A stretch of 14,131 bases of DNA, from positions 1 through 14,131 of the forward strand of contig JAGMBM010000079.1 in assembly GCA_023129675.1 (NCBI GenBank), written 5' to 3'. Below the pieces are notes generated by a model. That model made no database searches and was not told the origin of the DNA. It was given only the letters and a program-made list of their open reading frames with translations. The position numbers and the translations under genes are program-made. Below, one piece after another: positions 7,325 to 12,812 of the stretch. This DNA comes from Hadesarchaea archaeon (GTDB taxonomy: Archaea > Hadarchaeota > Hadarchaeia > Hadarchaeales > Hadarchaeaceae). The stretch's first letter is position 1. Each line of letters begins with the position of its first letter.

Positions 7325-7837
7325 GTGAGGAAGGGTTTAGTAAAAATTGGCATCGGGTTGTTGAGTGCTGCTTTTATTTGGGTTATTTTGCTTTTAGCTG
7401 GCTTTGACATTGCGGAAATATCAACTTGGTATCTTATTCCCTTGGCTGGGATTGGCTTCGCAATTCTAACTATCATCGGCATCCCCGTGCTTATTTACGG
7501 GATTATCGCAGAACCAAAGCAACCAACCGAAGTCCCTAGGATTATCGCGGAACCAATGCCACCAACCGAAGTCCCAGAAATTAAAGCTAGGGTGCAAAAA
7601 ACCATATATCCCACCTTTAGGTTGATGAGTAAGTTAAAGTTTGGGGCACTTTTCATTGTGGTCGGATTTCTGATGAGGTTGTTCTTGGTTAATGTGGTTG
7701 CCAAGGAAATCGCCGATGCTGAAACAATTATCACGGGTGGCGACTGGCTGCTCGTCCTTTTCGCCGTGATCGGGATTCTTATTATCGGCTTCGGGATAGC
7801 GGAGTTCGCCATCGCCAAGAAAAAGCTGAGTTGGTAA
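7325..7837 (+). CDS. Four-pass membrane protein with a duplicated proline-rich loop, unknown function
   Basis: I do not recognise the family. The open frame extends back through tRNA-Glu, but the likely start is the GTG at 7325, which has GGAGG 9 bp upstream; this gives 170 aa and avoids overlap with the tRNA. Hydrophobic segments lie at about 8-27, 36-60, 106-126 and 140-163. The central hydrophilic loop holds two 13-residue repeats, IIAEPKQPTEVPR and IIAEPMPPTEVPE. The tail ends in KKKLSW. No catalytic motif is visible. The gene opens a block of less conserved genes between the tRNA-Glu and tRNA-Leu genes. Confidence 0.7.
   Translation: MRKGLVKIGIGLLSAAFIWVILLLAGFDIAEISTWYLIPLAGIGFAILTIIGIPVLIYGIIAEPKQPTEVPRIIAEPMPPTEVPEIKARVQKTIYPTFRLMSKLKFGALFIVVGFLMRLFLVNVVAKEIADAETIITGGDWLLVLFAVIGILIIGFGIAEFAIAKKKLSW
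7502..7579 (+). repeat. 39-bp tandem duplication inside the membrane protein gene
   Basis: Units 7502-7540 and 7541-7579 are adjacent, in frame and mostly identical at base level. Each begins ATTATCGC and contains CCAACCGAAGTCCC. The duplication adds 13 residues to the loop between membrane segments 2 and 3 and looks fairly recent. Confidence 0.9.
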
Positions 7838-7863
7838 ATCCCCCATAACTCAAGACGCCCCGA

Positions 7864-7876
7864 CCGCGCGCAAAGG
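7864..7876. promoter_or_regulatory. 13-bp promoter element, copy 1 (CCGCGCGCAAAGG)
   Basis: The sequence CCGCGCGCAAAGG occurs here and again at 8431-8443, in front of the next gene. Here it ends 25 bp before the TATA-like box ACTTTTATC (7901-7909), the position of an archaeal activator site. A GCAACA lies just before the TATA-like box in both copies. The regulator is unknown. Confidence 0.5.
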
Positions 7877-7964
7877 GTTTGGGTTCATCCAATAGCAACA
7901 ACTTTTATCTCATGTTCAAAAGACTCTAGGGAACTGTAAGGTATTTGATAAAAGGAGTGAGTGA

Positions 7965-8387
7965 ATGATCGAGATAGTTGTACTTATCTTCGGGCTCCTT
8001 ATTGGTATCATTCTATGCTATGTCTACCTTAGGGAGCGGTTAGCTGTACAATTTGAGCGGTGGAAGGCCGATTTCGAAGAAAAAATCAAGCAAGAAATCC
8101 TAGAGCGAAGCCGAGCTGCACTTAAGGGGAGAATAGGCGAACAGCTCGCTCCACTCCTGCCGATGTTCAAGCATGAACCAGCCGATGCGCGATTTCTTGG
8201 CTCGCCCGTGGACTATGTGGTGTTCGATGGATACAAGGAGGGAAATCCAAGGAGCGTTATATTTATTGATGTCAAGACCGGTAAAACTGCAACCCTTAGC
8301 AAAATGGAAAGAAAGCTCAAGCTCGTGATTGATCAAGGAAAAGTACGGTGGGAAACAATCCATATGGGTGCGCTTGATGAAGAATAA
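7965..8387 (+). CDS. Membrane-anchored Holliday junction resolvase-like nuclease (Endonuc_Hje type)
   Basis: The 140-aa protein resembles the archaeal family annotated as predicted secreted endonuclease related to Holliday junction resolvase. One N-terminal hydrophobic helix (about 3-21) is followed by a charged, probably coiled helix (22-55) and then a PD-(D/E)XK-like core. Candidate active-site residues are E59 (GRIGEQL), D83 (SPVDYVVFDG) and D102/K104 in IDVKTGK, with a trailing LSKMERKL helix. In true resolvases these bind magnesium and cut DNA; activity here is inferred, and the side of the membrane on which the domain sits is unknown. The ATG is preceded by AAAGGAG. The next gene encodes a secreted nuclease-like protein and shares a promoter element with this one. 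Confidence 0.82.
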   Translation: MIEIVVLIFGLLIGIILCYVYLRERLAVQFERWKADFEEKIKQEILERSRAALKGRIGEQLAPLLPMFKHEPADARFLGSPVDYVVFDGYKEGNPRSVIFIDVKTGKTATLSKMERKLKLVIDQGKVRWETIHMGALDEE

Positions 8388-8430
8388 TGGGCATGGTCTT
8401 GGACTGTTGGTAATCCTCACTCGACCTCGG

Positions 8431-8443
8431 CCGCGCGCAAAGG
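8431..8443. promoter_or_regulatory. 13-bp promoter element, copy 2 (CCGCGCGCAAAGG)
   Basis: This is an exact copy of the element at 7864-7876. It lies 29 bp before a TATA-like ATTTTAGTC (8472-8480), itself preceded by GCAACA as in copy 1. The core CGCGCG is palindromic, as expected of a site for a dimeric regulator. Its presence in front of two adjacent genes suggests common control. Confidence 0.5.
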
Positions 8444-8518
8444 AAATCGATCTTGATGGCAAATCGGCAACATTTTAGTCTTTGACTACATGATTTTAAT
8501 TGGGGAAGGAGGCAATAA

Positions 8519-9877
8519 GTGAGGACGGAGCGTTTTAAGGGAGTCTTGCTGTCGACTGCTTTGATTGTCACCTCATTCTCATTACTAGCGCTGTTGATCC
8601 CACCCACTGGCCCAGCCTCTGCGGTGCCTTGTTGCCCCCCTTACTATGAAGTAATTGCAACCGTGACTTCGATGATAGATGGTGATACCACTTGGGTGAG
8701 GATAGAAAATATAGTGGAAGAACTGGACCCGGAAGGGGAGGTATACGAGGGTAACTCGGAGAAGGTGAGATACGAAGGGGGTGTGGATGCTCCGGAAACG
8801 TGGACCAATCCCCCGGAGCCGGGATCCCTGGAAGCCACAGAATTTATAGAAAACCTCATCCCAGTTGGGGCTACCGTTTATTTGGACCTCAACGACCTCT
8901 CCATAGGGGGGCAGACTGGACGCCCGTACCGCGGTGCACGTGAAAGGTTGATTGCGGTAATTTACGTGGAGATCGAGGGATGGTGGGTCAATGTCAACGC
9001 TGAGCTATTGCGGTGGGGTATGGAAGAATATCCAGAATTTGACTGGCTTAAGTATATCTACTACCCATCGGAGTGGGACCCATACGAATGGCTCGAGGAT
9101 AACTATCCCTACGTCCGGGGTTATACCCCGCCACCGCCGCAGTCAGTGGATGTGGACATTTCACCCGGTTACCAGAGCGGTGTGCCAAGGGCCATGCTTA
9201 CCTACGCGGTAACCGTCACGAACACTGATAATGAATTGGATGGTTATTATTTGAGCGTCAGCGATAGTGCCGGTTGGGCCCCGACGATCTCGGAGAATTT
9301 GCTCGAGAACATTGAACCTAGTGAGAACAGGATAGTTACGCTAAGCGTCACCATTCCTGAAAACGCAGTAGGTTACGCCGATGACAACATAATCGTCATC
9401 GTAACTTCGATGGCGGATAACACGATGAGCGATAACGACTCGTGCATTACGCATGCAGTTTCGCCGAAAGCCGAGTTCAGCCTCGCCACCCTGTATGATG
9501 TCAACTTGGACTTGAACCATTGGATCGAGAATGGTTCGAAGCTAGTGGCAAAGTTCTACAAATATGACAATATCACTTTACAAGCGGAAAACGTCATTGA
9601 CGAGTTTTCACCGCCCAAACATATTGAAAACATTGAGAACCTCCCGCATCCCCTGGACCTGCCCGTTGAGATAGTTACGCTAGTTTTGACCACTGATAAC
9701 ACCGAGAACGTGATCTCGACGATAGCGAGCTTCACCGTCCGGAAGGTCGACCTGGAGATGAGGTCCATGGATATACCGTTTTACTGGTCGATGGCCCCAC
9801 CGGGGTCGGAAGAAAGGTTGGACCTTGAGACGGAGTTCATGGAAATACCATTCTACTGGGCACAGACCCCGTCCTGA
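8519..9877 (+). CDS. Secreted staphylococcal-nuclease-like protein with C-terminal beta-sandwich region
   Basis: The 452-aa product starts at a GTG with a strong GGAAGGAGG site. Residues 8-27 are a hydrophobic signal segment with a likely cut after ASA (about residue 35). Residues 44-200 form an SNase (thermonuclease) domain, calcium-dependent in the classic enzyme. MIDGDTTW supplies D54 and D56, VRYEGGVDAPE supplies R84, D90 and E93, ERLIAVIYV supplies the second arginine (R143), and VNAELLRWGM is the typical closing helix. R84 to D90 is one residue longer than the usual R-x4-D, so activity is uncertain. Residues 208-310 look like an Ig-like domain of archaeal surface proteins (AMLTYAVTVTNTDN, IVTLSVTIPENA). 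A further beta-rich region follows, then a tail with a twice-used M-[DE]-I-P-F-Y-W motif. No C-terminal membrane anchor is visible, so it is likely released or held by the surface layer. Confidence 0.82.
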   Translation: MRTERFKGVLLSTALIVTSFSLLALLIPPTGPASAVPCCPPYYEVIATVTSMIDGDTTWVRIENIVEELDPEGEVYEGNSEKVRYEGGVDAPETWTNPPEPGSLEATEFIENLIPVGATVYLDLNDLSIGGQTGRPYRGARERLIAVIYVEIEGWWVNVNAELLRWGMEEYPEFDWLKYIYYPSEWDPYEWLEDNYPYVRGYTPPPPQSVDVDISPGYQSGVPRAMLTYAVTVTNTDNELDGYYLSVSDSAGWAPTISENLLENIEPSENRIVTLSVTIPENAVGYADDNIIVIVTSMADNTMSDNDSCITHAVSPKAEFSLATLYDVNLDLNHWIENGSKLVAKFYKYDNITLQAENVIDEFSPPKHIENIENLPHPLDLPVEIVTLVLTTDNTENVISTIASFTVRKVDLEMRSMDIPFYWSMAPPGSEERLDLETEFMEIPFYWAQTPS

Positions 9878-10056
9878 AGTGACCGGCGGCCAGTCAATTT
9901 GAGTTTCGGACGTCAGTGGGGCCCGATTTTTTATTTTTCAAATGAATTTAATCGAATGGGAGTGCTCGAATTACTTCCCACTATCTGATTTTTTATCATC
10001 TAAAAGCTGGCAGTAAAATTTTTACCACCTAACAAGGATTACTTCTGGAAGGAGTC
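9878..10056 (+). promoter_or_regulatory. Intergenic region: T-rich stop, imperfect hairpin and small palindrome
   Basis: TTTTTTATTTTT at 9927-9938 is a likely terminator for the nuclease-like gene. TGGGAGT and ACTTCCCA (about 9957-9980) can pair with one bulged base. GTAAAATTTTTAC (10013-10025) is a perfect dyad, some 30 bp before the first start candidate of the next gene, and could be a TATA/operator site. I see no coding region in this stretch. Confidence 0.4.
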
Positions 10057-10083
10057 GTGATAATTGTGAAGGTGGTTTTTTGA
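10057..10083 (+). CDS. Possible 8-codon leader peptide overlapping the next start
   Basis: GTG at 10057 has the best ribosome binding site in the area, GGAAGGAG, two bases upstream. It opens MIIVKVVF and stops at a TGA (10081-10083) that overlaps the TTG start of the next gene. It may be a leader that couples translation, or the true N-terminus of the next gene cut off by a one-base slip in the T run at 10076-10081. Confidence 0.25.
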   Translation: MIIVKVVF

Positions 10084-10625
10084 GAAATATCGTTAGAAGT
10101 GACCACTATTTCAAGGAGCCGGGGCCTGATAACACGGATGAGGTTATCGAGGCTGTTGCAGAAAGGCTAGAGGAAACTGGAATAAAAACCGTAGTAATCG
10201 CGAGCGACTCGGGCGAGACCGCGCGAAGGCTCAGCAAGAAAATTAAAGGGAAGGTTAAACTCGTCGTCATTTCGATGCGGACTTTAAATGGGGAAATCAA
10301 GGCGGAGCTCAATAAAATCGGCGCCGTCATCTATGAAAACTGCACTCCCGCCTTTCGAGCGAAGGACTTGGTTCCAGCGAAGATTGTCTATTATACGCTC
10401 GGACAAGGTTTCAAGGTCGCCGTCGAGGTTGTGACCATGGCCACTTCCGAAGGGGCAGTAAAACCATCTGAAAACGTAATCGGAATCGGGGGAACTGGGG
10501 AGGGTGCTGATACGGCATTAATTGTGAAAGCAGCGACCCCTGAGGACATGCTGGGAAGTGATACAAATAAACGATTGGAGATACGCGAAGTTATCGCCAT
10601 GCCTCTCGCCAAAAGATGGTGGTAG
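10080..10625 (+). CDS. Pyruvate kinase C-terminal (alpha/beta) domain protein
   Basis: The 181-aa protein resembles the free-standing archaeal relatives of the regulatory C-terminal domain of pyruvate kinase. HYFKEPGPDNTDEVIEAVAERLEETGIKTVVIASDSGETARRL is typical, with PGP-x-NT and ASDSGETA forming the phosphate-loop-like region. The second half has YTLGQGFKVAVEVVTMATSEG and VIGIGGTGEGADTALIVKAA, a nucleotide- or phosphate-binding-like glycine-rich segment. The catalytic barrel of pyruvate kinase is absent, so it is no kinase; its role is unknown. The start is TTG behind a modest GGTGG; no ATG or GTG lies upstream in frame before the TAA at 10014, while a strong ribosome binding site serves another frame just upstream. 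The conserved domain begins near residue 10, so the N-terminus is the only doubtful part. Confidence 0.8.
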   Translation: MRNIVRSDHYFKEPGPDNTDEVIEAVAERLEETGIKTVVIASDSGETARRLSKKIKGKVKLVVISMRTLNGEIKAELNKIGAVIYENCTPAFRAKDLVPAKIVYYTLGQGFKVAVEVVTMATSEGAVKPSENVIGIGGTGEGADTALIVKAATPEDMLGSDTNKRLEIREVIAMPLAKRWW

Positions 10626-10634
10626 ATGGGGACT

Positions 10635-10647
10635 TGGCTTAAAGCCA
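10635..10647. promoter_or_regulatory. Short perfect dyad after the pyruvate-kinase-domain gene
   Basis: TGGCTTAAAGCCA is symmetric around its central base and starts 10 bp after the preceding stop. No T run follows, so it is not a clear terminator; it may be an operator or a chance dyad. Confidence 0.25.
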
Positions 10648-10694
10648 GGATAATATGACATTAAGGTAGTCCCGCCGGGCACCACGTGATCCCA

Positions 10695-10793
10695 ATGGGG
10701 TGGAAGGAAGAAGAGGAGCTTGAAAAGAAGCTGCAAAAAAAGCGCAAGAAGTACCGTGCGGTCTATCGTAAGGCCCACAAAAGAGGGCGCTAG
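10695..10793 (+). CDS. Possible small basic protein (32 aa)
   Basis: An ATG at 10695 opens 32 codons to the TAG at 10791; a GTG at 10686 would add three residues. The product is strongly charged: an acidic then lysine-rich helix (EEEELEKKLQKKRKK) followed by YRAVYRKAHKRGR. Such composition suits a nucleic-acid-binding peptide, but no family is recognised and no good ribosome binding site is seen. The start lies in a small hairpin (ATCCC AAT GGGGT). The stop codon runs into the likely TATA box of tRNA-Leu. Confidence 0.35.
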   Translation: MGWKEEEELEKKLQKKRKKYRAVYRKAHKRGR

Positions 10794-10801
10794 TTTTATT
10801 G
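10794..10801 (+). promoter_or_regulatory. TATA-like box for tRNA-Leu
   Basis: TTTTATTG lies 24-31 bp before the mature 5' end of tRNA-Leu, the expected spacing. Confidence 0.45.
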
Positions 10802-10824
10802 CTTTACCAGAGAAAGCTTTTTCT

Positions 10825-10911
10825 GCGGGGGTGCCTGAGCCTGGTCAAAAGGGCAGGACTTAAGATCCTGTAGCCGTAGGGCTTGCAAGGGTCCGAATCC
10901 CTTCCCCCGCA
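10825..10911 (+). tRNA. tRNA-Leu (anticodon TAA)
   Basis: This is a type II tRNA of 87 bases. Acceptor GCGGGGG pairs with CCCCCGC (10904-10910), with discriminator A10911. The anticodon stem CAGGA/TCCTG encloses CTTAAGA, so the anticodon is TAA. A long variable arm (TAGCCGTAGGGCTTGC region) follows. The T stem AAGGG/CCCTT is sound but its loop is TCCGAAT, so the base at position 55 is C instead of T. CCA is not encoded, unlike the other three tRNAs here. Confidence 0.95.
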
Positions 10912-10927
10912 CTATAGCTGGTGAACC

Positions 10928-11560
10928 ATGGTCAAAATTTTGGAAGTCGATAGCCAATCCCCTCAGGTCGAAGCGATCGCTGAGGCAGCTACTACGATAA
11001 GAACTGGCGGCCTGGTAGTGTACCCAACTGAAACTGTTTACGGCCTTGGGACCGACGCATGCTCAAACGAAGCTGTGACGAAAGTTTTTGCCACAAAGAC
11101 AAGACCATTGGAGGACCCAATTCCTGTCGCGGTCAATTCGTTTGAACTAGCTAATCGAATCGCTGAGCTAACGCCAATTGCCGAGCTCGCTTTCAAAAAA
11201 TTTCTGCCCGGACCGCTCACTTTGGTGGTTAAAGCCAAACCGGGAAAAATCTCTGAACTCGTAACCGCTGGCACCGAAAACGTTGGGATAAGGGTGCCGG
11301 ACCATCCAGTTGCGCTCAAGCTCATCGAGTTTGTGGGCGGCCCGATCACAGCAACCTCGGCAAATCTTTCGGGAAAGCCAGCGCCAATTTCGTTAAGGGG
11401 GGCGCTCGAGCAGCTGGGCGAACACGTCGACGTGGCGCTCGACTCCGGCAAATGTAAACTGGGTAAGCCATCGACCGTTTTGGACCTTAGCTCTGATCCC
11501 CCACGAATCCTCAGGGAAGGTCCGATATCGGAGAGAGAACTCTCAAGAATTCTCAAATGA
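10928..11560 (+). CDS. tsaC: Threonylcarbamoyl-AMP synthase (YrdC/Sua5 domain)
   Basis: The enzyme makes threonylcarbamoyl-AMP from threonine, bicarbonate and ATP, the first step of the t6A modification at position 37 of ANN-reading tRNAs. The 210-aa protein shows VVYPTETVYGLGTDA (30-44), K57 and R59 in ATKTRPLEDPIPVAV, LPGPLTLV (93-100), VGIRVPDHP (119-127), SANLSGKPAP (144-153) and PSTVLDL...ILREGPIS (181-201). It covers only the YrdC domain; the C-terminal Sua5 domain of longer relatives is missing. GGTGA precedes the ATG. It follows tRNA-Leu by 16 bp, so the tRNA and this mRNA may be one transcript. It ends 5 bp from the convergent LarB-like gene. Confidence 0.93.
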   Translation: MVKILEVDSQSPQVEAIAEAATTIRTGGLVVYPTETVYGLGTDACSNEAVTKVFATKTRPLEDPIPVAVNSFELANRIAELTPIAELAFKKFLPGPLTLVVKAKPGKISELVTAGTENVGIRVPDHPVALKLIEFVGGPITATSANLSGKPAPISLRGALEQLGEHVDVALDSGKCKLGKPSTVLDLSSDPPRILREGPISERELSRILK

Positions 11561-11565
11561 GGGCA

Positions 11566-12366
11566 TTACCCTCGTTTCGACTGCCTCGCGATCGAAGCCG
11601 CGAAGATCCCGGCCCCAAAACCGTTGTCTATATTGACGACCGCGAGCTTGGGGGAGCAGGTCTGAAGCATCGTCATGAGAGCCCCTGCACCCTTCAGCCC
11701 CACCCCATATCCGATTGAGGTCGGCACTCCAACAACGGGCACGTCAACCAAGCTCGAGACAAGGGAGGGTAGGGTTCCCTCCATCCCCGCAACGACCACG
11801 ATGGCCGTTACCCCCTTCTCGACCATGCGCCTAAGAGGTTTGAACAATCGGTGGATTCCGGCAACGCCAACATCATAGGCTTTCAGCACTTCACAACCCA
11901 TTACCTCGGCCGCGACCGCCGCTTCCTCCGCGACCGGCACGTCAGCTGTACCAGCCGCGAGTACCCCTATCTTCCCCCTCTTTGGGAAACGATGACCCTT
12001 CTTTTTGACAACGATAGTCCTAGCATTAGGATTGTAGTCAACCTCGAAGTCCCTCCGAAGCCTTGATTGAATCAATTTGAGGTGTTTTTTACTCACCCGG
12101 GTTACTAGAGCGTAGCCGCTCGTGCTCGCGAGGACAACCGCAGAATTAGCAACTGTTTTAGGGTTCTTTCCCTCTGCCAGCAACACTTCTGGAATTCCAA
12201 TTCGGTGAATCCGCCCGACATCCAATCTCGCTAGGTCGCCGATCGCCTTTATGTTCAGGACCGCCAACTTTCGTTTGGCTTGCTTAGCGGTGATTTTTCC
12301 AGCCAGTAGTGCATTGAGCACACCCTCGACATCGGTAATGAGTTCCTTTCGGCCTTTGGCCCCCAT
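11566..12366 (-). CDS. larB: LarB-like nickel pincer cofactor carboxylase/hydrolase (PurE-related)
   Basis: LarB carboxylates and hydrolyses nicotinic acid adenine dinucleotide in making the nickel pincer cofactor of lactate racemase. The 266-aa protein has the LarB order: an N-terminal region ending in IPEVLLAEGKNP (58-69), then the PurE-like fold with VLAAGTADVPVAEEA (135-149), YDVGVAGIHRL (164-174), VAGMEGTLPSLVSSLVDVPV (192-211), VPTSIGYG (214-221) and VVNIDNGFGAG (243-253). The PurE-type serine/threonine- and glycine-rich loops are intact. No larC, larE or racemase gene is in the window, so the pathway may be elsewhere or the protein may serve another enzyme. It shares its upstream TATA region with the divergent 123-aa protein gene. 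Confidence 0.9.
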   Translation of the reverse strand: MGAKGRKELITDVEGVLNALLAGKITAKQAKRKLAVLNIKAIGDLARLDVGRIHRIGIPEVLLAEGKNPKTVANSAVVLASTSGYALVTRVSKKHLKLIQSRLRRDFEVDYNPNARTIVVKKKGHRFPKRGKIGVLAAGTADVPVAEEAAVAAEVMGCEVLKAYDVGVAGIHRLFKPLRRMVEKGVTAIVVVAGMEGTLPSLVSSLVDVPVVGVPTSIGYGVGLKGAGALMTMLQTCSPKLAVVNIDNGFGAGIFAASIARQSKRG

Positions 12367-12398
12367 GAGACCACGCTTCGCTTATCCTAGGTCGCTAG

Positions 12399-12407
12399 TC
12401 TTTAAAT
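12399..12407. promoter_or_regulatory. Symmetric TATA-like box between divergent genes
   Basis: TCTTTAAAT holds the palindrome TTTAAA and can act on both strands. On the minus strand it lies about 33-41 bp before the LarB-like ATG. On the plus strand a start some 25 bp downstream falls near 12430, just ahead of the ATG at 12439. Confidence 0.5.
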
Positions 12408-12438
12408 TATGATGCGACGAAGTTTCAAGGGGACGATT

Positions 12439-12810
12439 ATGGAAATCGGGTTATTAGGAAAAAGCGTGAATGCACCGAAGTTCTTGGGGGTGCTTGAGAA
12501 AGAGTTTAATTGGTTTATTTCTTACACCCTGCTGCTCGCCGAAAAGCACTTTGAGGACCCGGAAAGCAAGAAAATTTTCATCGCGGTCGTCCTCATAGGC
12601 GATTACCTCTGGGACCTCCACACCCTTCGATTCGAGGAGGTCATCTACGAAAAAAATCGCACGCGAAGGCGCAAGATAGCAACACCTCCGCAAGCTGTTG
12701 TCGATAAGGTCCTCGCCGAGCTCCGCGCAGCCTTCGAAAAGACGAAAGAGCTGCCAGCCCAGATAAAAAAACGTCTGAAGGAAGCCCAAGAAACCCAGGC
12801 AGCGAAGTGA
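12439..12810 (+). CDS. Unrecognised 123-aa soluble protein
   Basis: I do not recognise this protein. In-frame ATGs exist at 12409, 12412 and 12439. I prefer 12439 because the first two follow the TATA box within a few bases and would lie before the expected transcript start, while 12439 has AAGGGGA upstream. The protein is mostly helical, with an aromatic stretch (FNWFISYTLLLAEKHF), a hydrophobic segment IFIAVVLIGDYLWDLHTLRF (46-65) that looks more like a buried helix than a membrane span, an RTRRRK patch and a lysine-rich C-terminal helix. Its stop is 2 bp from the end of the convergent proC gene. Confidence 0.65.
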   Translation: MEIGLLGKSVNAPKFLGVLEKEFNWFISYTLLLAEKHFEDPESKKIFIAVVLIGDYLWDLHTLRFEEVIYEKNRTRRRKIATPPQAVVDKVLAELRAAFEKTKELPAQIKKRLKEAQETQAAK

Positions 12811-12812
12811 CG

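Noticed and set aside
10620..10690. Possible split-tRNA 3' half or degenerate tRNA ending in CACCA
   Set aside because: There is no T loop of the GTTCRA type and no matching acceptor strand nearby, so only a short end-like remnant remains.
7221..10824. Integrated mobile element between tRNA genes
   Set aside because: No integrase, transposase, replication protein or clean direct repeats are visible; only a weak remnant supports it, so it is kept as a low-interest finding and not as a feature.
11038..11556. 172-aa minus-strand open frame
   Set aside because: It mirrors the tsaC coding region, whose motifs are clear; the serine-rich translation is an antisense artefact.
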